From NCBI GenBank assembly GCA_964527395.1, contig CAZGQD010000033.1, positions 1 through 15,268 on the forward strand: a stretch of DNA of 15,268 bases, read 5' to 3'. Shown one piece after another: positions 5,896-12,179 of this stretch. Origin of the DNA: GCA-2688265 sp964527395 (GTDB lineage: Archaea > Nanobdellota > Nanobdellia > Woesearchaeales > GW2011-AR9). Within the stretch, counting starts at the first letter, position 1. Every line of letters begins with the position of its first letter. Under the pieces are notes generated by a model. That model worked only from the letters and a program-made list of their open reading frames with translations, had not been told where the DNA came from and ran no database searches. The translations under genes and the position numbers were made by a program.

Positions 5896-8451
5896 ATGAA
5901 AACAGATAAAGTGTTGAAAAAGGAGCTTAAGAAAGAAGCTAGCGAAAGTCCTGAGAAGTTTTATGCTGTTAAAACCCTAAAAAAAGAAGGGTTTGTTCGA
6001 GGGAAATGTGGGAAATGTGGGCTGTTTTTTTGGGCTGTTGATTCTGAGCGCTCAGTTTGTGGAGATTCTGCTTGTGTAGGGGAGTTTTCTGTAGCTAAGG
6101 AAGGTTCTGGGAGTGAAGGGCTTTCATATATTGAAGTTTGGAAGACGTTTTTGGAGCATTTTGAGAAAAGAGGTTATCAAGGTGTTGATAGGTATCCGGT
6201 AGTTGCACGGTGGAACCCGACAGTTAATTTTACAATTGCATCAATTGCAGCATTTCAACCTTATGTGATTTCAGGTGAAGTAGATCCTCCGGCTAAACGA
6301 CTGGTTATTCCACAATTTTGTCTTCGGTTTGGAGATATCGATAACGTTGGGATCACAGGATCACATTGTACTGGCTTTGTAATGATTGGACAACATCAAT
6401 TCTTATCTAAAAAAGAATGGGACCTTGAGGGGGCTTTTAGGGATTTGTTTGATTATGTTACAGGTGTTGTTGGTGTTAGTAAAGAGAAATTAGTGTTGCA
6501 TGAAGATGCATGGGCTGGTGGAGGAAACTATGGGCCTTGTATGGAGTTTTTCTCTGGGGGACTTGAGTTATTTAATCAGGTTTACATGATGTATGAAGAA
6601 ACTGCTACTGGTCGTTCTGAATTGAAGATCAAAGTTTTAGATATGGGTCTTGGAATGGAAAGGATTGCATGGTTTAGTCAAGGGACAGCTAACTTGTATG
6701 AAGCAATATTCCCTGAAACTCTTAAAAAATTAAGAAGCAAAGTCAAAATTAAGTCAGATTTGGACCTGTTTACTAGGTTTAGTACTTATGCTGGTTCTTT
6801 AAATATTGATGAAGTTGAAGATATCGATGCCGCTTGGACAGATGTAGCTGAAAAGTTAGGTCTTAAAAAGGATGATCTTAGACCAAATATTCTTCCAACA
6901 GCAGCTTTGTATGCAACTACTGAACATGCACGTGCACTGCTTGTTGCGATTAATGATGGGCAACTCCCATCTAATACTGGTGGAGGGTATAACTTGCGTG
7001 TGATACTTCGTAGGGCACTCTCTTTTATTGATAAATATGAATGGGATGTGAAATTGTCTGATATTGTTAAGTGGCATGCAGATGAACTTCAAGAATTTTA
7101 TCCAGAATTAAAGAAAAACATCAAAGATACCATCAAAATAGTCCAAGTTGAAGAGAAAAAATACCAAGCTAGTAAAGAAAAGGCAAAATATGTATTGAAA
7201 AATATTAGTTTTAACAAAATTGATACAGATAAATTAATAGAATTGTATGATAGCCAAGGTATTAGTCCAGAAACTGTTAGTGAATATGCTATTGCTAATG
7301 GAGGGAAAGTGAAAGTTCCTGAGAATTTTTATTTACTTGTGTCTGAGAGACAAGAAGAAAGACAAAATAAAGAAAAACAAACAAAGCAAAGTCAAGGAGA
7401 CAAAGAGTTGATCTCTAAAACAAGTTTGGCTAAGATCCCAGAAACTAAAGTCAAATATTATGATGATTGGTCCAAAGTTGAGTTTAAGGCTAAAGTTGTT
7501 TATTCTAAAAATGAGTTGGTTATTTTAGATCAGACGTACTTTTATCCTAGATCTGGTGGACAAGATGAAGACAAAGGTACGATTAGTAACATCAAAGTCA
7601 AAGAGTTGCAAAGAATTGGTAAGCACATCATTCATATTTTAAAAGAAAATCCTAAGTTAAAAGTTGGAGATAAAGTTGCTTGTGAAGTTGATAAAAAGAC
7701 TAGAGAACAGTTAACACAACACCATAGTTCTGCACACATTGTAAATGCTGCAGCACGTAAAGTTTTAGGTGAGCATATAAATCAAGCTGGAGCAGTTAAA
7801 AAGTTAGACAAAGCACATTTAGATATTACGCATTTTCAGGCACTTAGTAAAGAAGAGGAGAAGAAAATTGAGAAAGAGGCTAACAGAATCGTGAAAGCTG
7901 GAATCAATGTTGCTAAGTTCTTTATGCCTCGAGTAGAAGCTGAACAGACTTTTGGGACACGTATATATCAAGGAGGAGTTGCGCCTGGGCGTGATTTACG
8001 GATTGTGGACATCGAAGGTGTTGATGTAGAAGCTTGTGGTGGGACGCATTTAAACAATACTAGTGAAGCTGGTCAGATTTTGATTGTGAGTAGTAGCAAG
8101 ATTTCTGATGCTGTTGTCAGATTGAACTATTTGGCTGGGAATGCTGCTTTAGAATATTTAGATCTGGAGAGATCAATTACAAAAGAAGTGCAGAAATTGC
8201 TGAATTGTAAAAAGCAAGATATTTTGGTTTATACTAATTCGTTGTTTTTGAACTGGAAAAAAGGTAAAAAGGCTGTGAAGAAGAAAAAGGCTTTTGTTTA
8301 TACTTTTATTGAAGCTGAACTTGTAGCAGTTGAAAAAGAAGATACTGTTGAAGCATTAGCTGCTATACTTGGTACACAAAAAGAGCATGTAGTTAAGACA
8401 ATTAGGCGGTTCTTGGATGATGTGAAGAAGTTTGAAGAGAAGTGTAGTTAA
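5896..8451 (+). CDS. alaS: Alanyl-tRNA synthetase, archaeal type, apparently lacking C-Ala
   Basis: It charges tRNA-Ala and clears mischarged Ser or Gly. The 851-residue protein begins with the archaeal Cys motif (CxxC at 38-41, C55/C60). The class II catalytic core follows, with RYPVVARWNPT near 99-109, GSHCTGFVMIGQHQF at 155-169 and motif 3 VLDMGLGMERIAWF at 247-260. The editing domain has its zinc set in full: HxxxH at H610/H614 and CGGTH at C714-H718. Only about 130 residues follow CGGTH, in two helical segments of similar pattern (ending in WKKGKK and DDVKKFEEK). The glycine-rich DHHA1/C-Ala domain of most AlaRS is not visible. Archease follows 35 bp downstream on the same strand. Confidence 0.97.
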   Translation: MKTDKVLKKELKKEASESPEKFYAVKTLKKEGFVRGKCGKCGLFFWAVDSERSVCGDSACVGEFSVAKEGSGSEGLSYIEVWKTFLEHFEKRGYQGVDRYPVVARWNPTVNFTIASIAAFQPYVISGEVDPPAKRLVIPQFCLRFGDIDNVGITGSHCTGFVMIGQHQFLSKKEWDLEGAFRDLFDYVTGVVGVSKEKLVLHEDAWAGGGNYGPCMEFFSGGLELFNQVYMMYEETATGRSELKIKVLDMGLGMERIAWFSQGTANLYEAIFPETLKKLRSKVKIKSDLDLFTRFSTYAGSLNIDEVEDIDAAWTDVAEKLGLKKDDLRPNILPTAALYATTEHARALLVAINDGQLPSNTGGGYNLRVILRRALSFIDKYEWDVKLSDIVKWHADELQEFYPELKKNIKDTIKIVQVEEKKYQASKEKAKYVLKNISFNKIDTDKLIELYDSQGISPETVSEYAIANGGKVKVPENFYLLVSERQEERQNKEKQTKQSQGDKELISKTSLAKIPETKVKYYDDWSKVEFKAKVVYSKNELVILDQTYFYPRSGGQDEDKGTISNIKVKELQRIGKHIIHILKENPKLKVGDKVACEVDKKTREQLTQHHSSAHIVNAAARKVLGEHINQAGAVKKLDKAHLDITHFQALSKEEEKKIEKEANRIVKAGINVAKFFMPRVEAEQTFGTRIYQGGVAPGRDLRIVDIEGVDVEACGGTHLNNTSEAGQILIVSSSKISDAVVRLNYLAGNAALEYLDLERSITKEVQKLLNCKKQDILVYTNSLFLNWKKGKKAVKKKKAFVYTFIEAELVAVEKEDTVEALAAILGTQKEHVVKTIRRFLDDVKKFEEKCS

Positions 8452-8474
8452 GTTTTAAATAAGATCATGATTCT

Positions 8475-8480
8475 AGGAGC
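8475..8480 (+). promoter_or_regulatory. Shine-Dalgarno site of archease
   Basis: AGGAGC lies 6 bases before the ATG at 8487. A ribosome binding site here suggests archease is read from the alaS transcript, although a TTTAAATAAG sequence at 8453-8462 could also act as a promoter. Confidence 0.5.
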
Positions 8481-8486
8481 TTTAAA

Positions 8487-8945
8487 ATGAAAGACAGATA
8501 TTATTTTATTGATCATACAGCAGATGTATTGTTTCGAGCAGAAGCTAAGACACTAAATGGCCTATTTTCACAGGCAGCACTTGCTTTAAATGAGACACAA
8601 ACAGATTTAGAGGATGTTGGGACTTCAGTTGTTCGGGAGATTGAAGATAAGAATGCTAATTTGGAGTATCTTTTGTTTGATTTTTTGGATAATTTGCTCT
8701 TGTTTAAGGATGCTGAATTGTTGTTTTTTTCTAAATTTGAGATTACAATTGAAGCTAAAGAGAATCTTGCTGGGAAAGAAGAGTATCATTTGCTGGCTAA
8801 ATGCTATGGTGAAGAGATCAGTGAAGACAAACATGAACTTAAGGTTGATGTGAAAGCTATTACACTACATTTGTTTAACATTTCTGAGAAAGAATTTCCT
8901 GATGGAGATAGCGGTTGGGAATGTCAGGTTTTGCTGGATATTTAA
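8487..8945 (+). CDS. Archease
   Basis: The 152-residue protein matches archease (formerly DUF101) from end to end. Residues 7-14 are the hallmark FIDHTADV, near 58-80 is LEYLLFDFLDNLLLFKDAE, and the C-terminus is LKVDVKAITLHLF...W.CQVLLDI. Archease is the activator of RtcB, the GTP-dependent ligase that joins tRNA halves after intron splicing. The acidic residues for metal binding near the N-terminus (D9) and at the C-terminal D151 are present. The location after alaS fits a tRNA-maturation theme; rtcB itself is not in the window. The last codons overlap the convergent unknown gene. Confidence 0.93.
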   Translation: MKDRYYFIDHTADVLFRAEAKTLNGLFSQAALALNETQTDLEDVGTSVVREIEDKNANLEYLLFDFLDNLLLFKDAELLFFSKFEITIEAKENLAGKEEYHLLAKCYGEEISEDKHELKVDVKAITLHLFNISEKEFPDGDSGWECQVLLDI

Positions 8946-9484
8946 AGTAATTTTCCTCTAAGTTCAAAACCAAACAATTGTCTTTGTCTTTTTTTAAGTA
9001 TTCCTGTATCTGAATCACCAATTAAGTCTGTAAAACGATCTCTAGTTCCTTCAAGAAACTTTGATCCGACAATACTGTCAGAACCAGGTCTCATGGCTAA
9101 AACTAACTCTTTGTACTTACTTACTAAGGATTCTAAATAAAGTGCTACACTTTGTCCTTGGACATAACTATGCTTGAAAATGAAAGCTACTGCTTCAAGC
9201 GTATCTTTGGTAGGTAAAGCCTGATCTCTAAAATGAACCGCTGATCTAAATTCTGGAGTTTCTTCCCAAGCATCATCAAAAGCAAAGAGTCTGCCTATTG
9301 AAAATTCATCGTTTGAGAAAGCTCTTACTTGAGCATAACCTAAAGCTTGATTGTAAAAAGCATACCTTCTAACACCAGAGACATGTGTCTCTCCTGAGAA
9401 TAAAGTGATTCCTTCCATTTTCTTGTTTAATTCATCAGGACTATAACTAGTCACTAGACAAGGGAAATAGCAATTTTCTACCAT
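8942..9484 (-). CDS. Conserved-looking protein of unknown function
   Basis: The 180-residue soluble protein shows no family I recognise. It begins MVENCYFPCLVTSYSPDELN and contains a mixed alpha/beta pattern: a central region rich in aromatic residues (YAFYNQALGYAQVRAF, 41-56), a helical stretch near 95-128 (LEAVAFIFKHSY, ALYLESLVSKYKELVLAM) and a basic C-terminal end. No signal peptide or membrane segment is present. The start at 9484 sits 26 bases from the centre of a palindromic TATA box, so the transcript should be leaderless. That TATA box also appears to serve rps15 on the other strand. Its stop overlaps the archease stop by 3 bases. Confidence 0.75.
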   Translation of the reverse strand: MVENCYFPCLVTSYSPDELNKKMEGITLFSGETHVSGVRRYAFYNQALGYAQVRAFSNDEFSIGRLFAFDDAWEETPEFRSAVHFRDQALPTKDTLEAVAFIFKHSYVQGQSVALYLESLVSKYKELVLAMRPGSDSIVGSKFLEGTRDRFTDLIGDSDTGILKKRQRQLFGFELRGKLL

Positions 9485-9506
9485 TTTTACGTTTTTGAGA
9501 GGTATA

Positions 9507-9514
9507 TTTATAAA
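9507..9514. promoter_or_regulatory. Palindromic TATA box shared by two divergent genes
   Basis: TTTATAAA is its own reverse complement, centred at 9510.5. Counting 26 bases leftwards reaches 9484, the ATG of the unknown gene. Counting 26 bases rightwards reaches 9537, the first base of the stem that closes the predicted S15 leader. No other good TATA box is visible at a usable distance in the 9485-9635 gap, apart from TATAAAAT directly at the S15 start. Confidence 0.5.
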
Positions 9515-9536
9515 GTGATTGGCACAAAACAGCTTT

Positions 9537-9613
9537 GATCAAGAGGCAGCAGGGTCTAATGGGCTTGGCTGTACTGGAGATAAAAGAAAAAGTTCTTCTT
9601 ATCTAATCTTGAT
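9537..9613 (+). ncRNA. Structured leader of rps15 (three-way-junction-like)
   Basis: This untranslated stretch precedes S15. The closing stem pairs ATCAAGA (9538-9544) with TCTTGAT (9607-9613). Inside it, a first hairpin pairs GCAGC (9546-9550) with GCTGT (9568-9572), extendable inward by AGG/CTT. A second, strong hairpin pairs AGATAA-AAGAA (9578-9588) with TTCTT-c-TTATCT (9593-9604): 11 pairs, one bulged C, a 4-base loop. The layout is a three-way junction. Ribosomal protein S15 binds a three-way junction in small-subunit rRNA and represses its own mRNA in several bacteria through leader structures, so autoregulation is a natural hypothesis. It has not been folded by program or compared with relatives. 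Confidence 0.4.
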
Positions 9614-9635
9614 AGTAAATTAACAGGTATAAAAT

Positions 9636-10088
9636 ATGGCACGAATGCATAGTAGAGATAAAGGAAAAAGTAAAGCTAGAAAGCCTAGCACAGAAAAACC
9701 GCACTGGACAAGTTATAGCCCAGAACAAGTGGAAAAATTAGTAGTTAAATTTAGAAAAGCTGGAAACAGTGGATCACAAATTGGAATGATTCTAAGAGAC
9801 AGTTATGGAATTGCAAGCGTAAAAGCTATCTGTGACAAGAAAATTGCAGCAATTTTAGAAGAAAAAGGATTGTCTAAGAAACTTCCTGAAGATATGATGG
9901 CTTTAGTACAAAAGCTGGTTGATATCAAAAGTCACCGTGAGAAAAACAGGCAAGATATGACTGCTAAGCGTGGTGAAGAATTAACTACAAGTAAACTAAG
10001 ACGAATGGTGAAGTACTACACTGGTACTGGAAAGTTAGATTCTGGATTCAAATTAGATTACAAGCGTCTTAAGATGTATTTGGAATAA
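9636..10088 (+). CDS. rps15: 30S ribosomal protein S15 (uS15, archaeal S15P/S13e)
   Basis: The 150-residue protein is the archaeal/eukaryotic form of S15, with the N-terminal extension MARMHSRDKGKS and the conserved PHWTSY...V(E)KL...KAGNSGSQIGMILRDSYGI. The S15 core follows, with DIKSHREKNRQD (94-105) and KLRRMVKYYTGTGKL near the C-terminus. It binds helices 20-22 of 16S rRNA early in small-subunit assembly. It is a single gene with a long structured leader upstream and a T-rich terminator downstream. AGGT about 9 bases before the ATG is only a weak ribosome binding site. Confidence 0.97.
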   Translation: MARMHSRDKGKSKARKPSTEKPHWTSYSPEQVEKLVVKFRKAGNSGSQIGMILRDSYGIASVKAICDKKIAAILEEKGLSKKLPEDMMALVQKLVDIKSHREKNRQDMTAKRGEELTTSKLRRMVKYYTGTGKLDSGFKLDYKRLKMYLE

Positions 10089-10092
10089 GATT

Positions 10093-10124
10093 ATTTTTGT
10101 TTTTTCTTTGTTTTTTGGCTTGTT
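10093..10124 (+). terminator. T-rich terminator of rps15
   Basis: Several runs of T (TTTTTG, TTTTTTC, TTTTTTGG, GTTTT) follow directly after the S15 stop codon. Archaeal terminators are usually such T tracts. It lies in the 36-bp gap to the convergent unknown gene. Confidence 0.55.
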
Positions 10125-10577
10125 TTATATTGCATATTCTGTGATTGATTTTGGCAATTTGAAATATTTTGTTACTTGATGTGAAAGATTTGATGGCTTA
10201 CCATGTATTACTGTAACACCACTAAGAGTAAAATCTGAAACAGGTAATATTCTGTCTGTACCAAATCTCCTACCTAATTCTATTGTTGCAGCATCCGAAT
10301 AAGGCATTGTTTCGCTACATTTTATTATACCATATCTTCTAAAATCTCCAATCACAGACTCTCCTCTAATTACTCCTATTGGGATAGAAAGGCCAATAAT
10401 ATTGAATCCTATAAGACTTTCAGCGATACCCATATCTTCTCTTGATAATACTGATTCGCTAATATCATTTGGATCTATTCGATTTAACTTATCAGTGAAT
10501 TCTCCTGGTTGAATTCCTAAAGAAGCATATAATTGATCAAGTGGACCACCATATCGTTCGATTTTGATAATATCCAT
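10125..10577 (-). CDS. Protein of unknown function, start reassigned to 10577
   Basis: This 150-residue soluble protein begins MDIIKIERYGGPLDQLYASL and ends LPKSITEYAI. No family is recognised. It has an N-terminal helical region, then a likely beta-rich middle (LIGFNIIGLSIPIGVIRGE) and a C-terminal FTLSGVTVIHGKP strand pair. The open frame continues back to an ATG at 10796, but that extension is low-quality sequence running through the inverted-repeat island. A TTTATAAA box is centred exactly 26 bases before 10577, so the short form with a leaderless start is preferred. The gene converges on rps15. Confidence 0.7.
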   Translation of the reverse strand: MDIIKIERYGGPLDQLYASLGIQPGEFTDKLNRIDPNDISESVLSREDMGIAESLIGFNIIGLSIPIGVIRGESVIGDFRRYGIIKCSETMPYSDAATIELGRRFGTDRILPVSDFTLSGVTVIHGKPSNLSHQVTKYFKLPKSITEYAI

Positions 10578-10599
10578 AAGAGTGAATTTGAATAGTTCA

Positions 10600-10607
10600 T
10601 TTATAAA
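10600..10607 (-). promoter_or_regulatory. TATA box deciding the 10577 start
   Basis: TTTATAAA is centred 26 bases upstream of the ATG at 10577, the same distance as for the gene at 9484. It would lie inside the coding region if the upstream ATG at 10796 were used. Confidence 0.6.
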
Positions 10608-10666
10608 ATAAACTATGGGAAAATAGCTATTTACCTTATCTGTAGTTCTTTTTTTTCTTGTTAGTA

Positions 10667-10798
10667 CATTGGCGCTCTGGTCAGGCCTAGTGCAAGCGTG
10701 TCCACTTCGCTTTGAATTTTTCCACTTTGTGAAAAAATGCTCGTTGTTTGGTTTATGCGTTGAATGTAATTGCCAGCAGGTGGACTGTAGCGCCAATG
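10667..10798. repeat. Inverted-repeat island 3 (132 bp)
   Basis: Perfect 10-bp arms CATTGGCGCT (10667-10676) and AGCGCCAATG (10789-10798) enclose two further nested stems: GTCCAC (10700-10705) with GTGGAC (10780-10785), and the hairpin TTTTTCCAC / GTGAAAAAA (10717-10725 / 10729-10737) with one bulged C. The segment is richer in G+C than its flanks. It takes up much of the 10578-10939 gap, which otherwise holds the promoters of the genes on either side and a GAACGAATGAAGTGAGTGAA motif at 10826-10845. It has the same design as the islands at 86-237 and 4410-4574 but a different sequence. Confidence 0.55.
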
Positions 10799-10825
10799 CT
10801 TATTTTTGTCAAAAAAATTAGCTAA

Positions 10826-10850
10826 GAACGAATGAAGTGAGTGAATATGA
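10826..10850 (+). repeat. GAACGAA...GTGAGTGAA short repeat
   Basis: The motif closely matches the complement of 4479-4502 in island 2 (GAGCGAACAAAGTGAGTGAA) and more loosely the complement of 145-163 in island 1. It stands outside the arms of island 3. Confidence 0.45.
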
Positions 10851-10885
10851 CTAAGATGTAGTTATTTGAAGTAAGCGTAGGTATT

Positions 10886-10930
10886 TGTAGTCTCCAAGTG
10901 GAAAGATTTATATAAATGTAGTCTCTAATT
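10886..10930 (+). promoter_or_regulatory. Paired TGTAGTCTC operator-like repeats around the fic TATA box
   Basis: TGTAGTCTC-CAA starts at 10886 and TGTAGTCTC-TAATT at 10917, exactly 31 bp apart, about three helical turns. The fic TATA box lies between them, and the second copy covers the region where transcription should begin. A protein bound at these sites would block TBP/TFB or RNA polymerase. The same pair with the same spacing recurs after fic. Confidence 0.5.
10907..10916 (+). promoter_or_regulatory. TATA box of fic
   Basis: TTTATATAAA is centred about 28 bases before the ATG at 10940; the transcript is leaderless or nearly so. Confidence 0.65.
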
Positions 10931-10939
10931 CTTGTTGTT

Positions 10940-11911
10940 ATGTATGTTGAGAAGAAAAAGGTTGGTAATGGAATTTATTACTATCTGAAGATCTCTAAGA
11001 GATTTGGGAAGAAAGTTAAGACTAAAACTATTGCTTATCTAGGAAAAGCGCCTATGAGTAAAAGGAAATTGGATATTGAAATAGCTAAAATTTCTAAAAG
11101 GAAGATTAAGGCGGCTGAAAAGGAGCTTTGGGAACTTAAGGAGAAAATGAAACTGTTAGATACAAGTCAAGTGGAAGAATTAGCTGTGATTTTGAAGGAT
11201 TGGGGCAAAAAGCTGAAAATTAGAGACAAAAAGTTGAAGGCTGAGATGTTTAAAGACTTTAAAACTCATTATATCTATAACAGTACTGCTATTGAAGGGA
11301 ATACACTTAGTTTAGAAGAGACAAATATGTTGTTAAATGAGAATTTGACTCCTAAAGGTAAAGACTTGAAGGAAATATATGATCAAATCAATGAAAAGGA
11401 ATGTTTTGATTATCTTTTGAGTGAGATGCCTAGGATAAATATTGAGAATATTGTTGACATCCATAAAAGACTTCTGAAGAATATTGATATTCGTGTTGGT
11501 GCATTTAGAAGACATAATGTTAGAGTTTTGGGTGCCAAATTTGATACTACAGATGCCAAATATGTACTCACAGATATGAGAATACTCATAGATTGGTATA
11601 AGAAAAACAAAAATAAGCTTCATGCTTTGGAGTTAGCTGCGATTTTTCATGAGAAATTTGAAAGAATACATCCATTTTATGATGGAAATGGAAGAACTGG
11701 AAGAATGATTATGAATTTGATGCTCATTCAGGCTGGATTTCCACCACTAGTGATCAAAAACAAAGGTAGGCTTGAATATTACAATGTTTTATCCTTAGGG
11801 CATAAAGTGGATTTGACCAAAATTGAAGTAGAAGGCTATGATCCTATTGTGAATTTTTGTTATGACAAGTTGGTTAATACTTATGAAGAGATCTTTTCTA
11901 AATGGGGATAG
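10940..11911 (+). CDS. Fic-family AMP-transferase with inhibitory motif
   Basis: This 323-residue Fic protein transfers AMP (or another nucleotide part) from a nucleotide to hydroxyl side chains of target proteins. The catalytic loop HPFYDGNGRTGR is complete at 244-255 (H244, N250, R252, R255). An inhibitory helix with STAIEGN at 115-121 matches (S/T)xxxE(G/N) and lies before the Fic core, as in class II (self-inhibited) Fic proteins. Residues 1-36 (VGNGIYYYLKISKRFGKKVK...IAYLG) form the short N-terminal module seen on many archaeal Fic proteins and at the start of some IS transposases. A coiled-coil-like stretch spans 45-105. The target is unknown. Repeat pairs on both sides and the small gene downstream suggest a regulated, possibly toxin-antitoxin-like, locus. 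Confidence 0.93.
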   Translation: MYVEKKKVGNGIYYYLKISKRFGKKVKTKTIAYLGKAPMSKRKLDIEIAKISKRKIKAAEKELWELKEKMKLLDTSQVEELAVILKDWGKKLKIRDKKLKAEMFKDFKTHYIYNSTAIEGNTLSLEETNMLLNENLTPKGKDLKEIYDQINEKECFDYLLSEMPRINIENIVDIHKRLLKNIDIRVGAFRRHNVRVLGAKFDTTDAKYVLTDMRILIDWYKKNKNKLHALELAAIFHEKFERIHPFYDGNGRTGRMIMNLMLIQAGFPPLVIKNKGRLEYYNVLSLGHKVDLTKIEVEGYDPIVNFCYDKLVNTYEEIFSKWG

Positions 11912-11957
11912 TGTAGTCCCTAATTTGTATTTTTGCTTGTTTTGTAGTCTCTAAAAT
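11912..11957 (+). promoter_or_regulatory. Second TGTAGTC repeat pair, between fic and the 41-residue ORF
   Basis: TGTAGTCCCTAATTT starts right after the fic stop codon (11912) and TGTAGTCTCTAAAAT starts at 11943. The spacing is again 31 bp, while the bases between the copies are unlike those of the upstream pair. It lies upstream of a weak TATA-like TTTTTTAAG (near 11976-11984) that would serve the small ORF at 12010. Both genes may therefore answer to one regulator. Confidence 0.45.
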
Positions 11958-12009
11958 ATGTTTTTCTTAAGAATATTTTTTAAGTGTTGATTGGTTAGAT
12001 AAGTAAACT

Positions 12010-12135
12010 ATGGCAAAAGATACTAAAAAGTCAATTGAAGCTCAGTTTCGTGAGATGCTGATGTCTGATGAAGACACTATTTCTGTTGATGAAGCTAGGA
12101 AGGAAATTGAGAAAGAGTGGCCTAGAGGAGAATAA
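12010..12135 (+). CDS. Small acidic protein downstream of fic (possible partner)
   Basis: This 41-residue ORF begins MAKDTKKSIEAQFREMLMSD and ends EIEKEWPRGE. It is predicted mostly helical and acidic apart from the N-terminus. No family is recognised. It lacks the (S/T)xxxE(G/N) motif of VbhA-type Fic antitoxins, which the upstream Fic protein already carries itself. The ATG is about 29 bases after a weak TATA-like sequence. Codon use is that of its neighbours, and the clean stop is followed by an A-rich gap. It may be an antitoxin-like or adaptor peptide for Fic, or an unrelated small gene. Confidence 0.55.
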   Translation: MAKDTKKSIEAQFREMLMSDEDTISVDEARKEIEKEWPRGE

Positions 12136-12136
12136 G

Positions 12137-12176
12137 TATAAAAGATTTTGAGAAAAAGAAAAAAAGAAAAAAAAGT
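12137..12176 (-). terminator. T-rich terminator of the secreted-protein gene
   Basis: On the minus strand the 40 bases after the stop at 12180 are runs of 5-8 T broken by single C. This is a typical archaeal T-tract terminator, in the convergent gap with the 41-residue ORF. Confidence 0.55.
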
Positions 12177-12179
12177 AAA

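Noticed and set aside
9537..9613. The S15 leader as a C/D-box or H/ACA RNA gene
   Set aside because: No convincing C (RTGATGA) and D (CTGA) pair and no ACA tail placed after a stem; a leader of the downstream gene is simpler.
10578..10796. N-terminal extension of the unknown gene to an upstream ATG
   Set aside because: The extension runs through island 3 and across a well-placed TATA box, and reads as low-quality protein (HSTHKPNNEHFFTKWKNSKR).
10886..11957. 31-bp spaced repeats as a CRISPR array
   Set aside because: Only two copies occur on each side, the repeats are 9-15 bp, they flank a coding gene and there are no cas genes. A promoter operator fits better.
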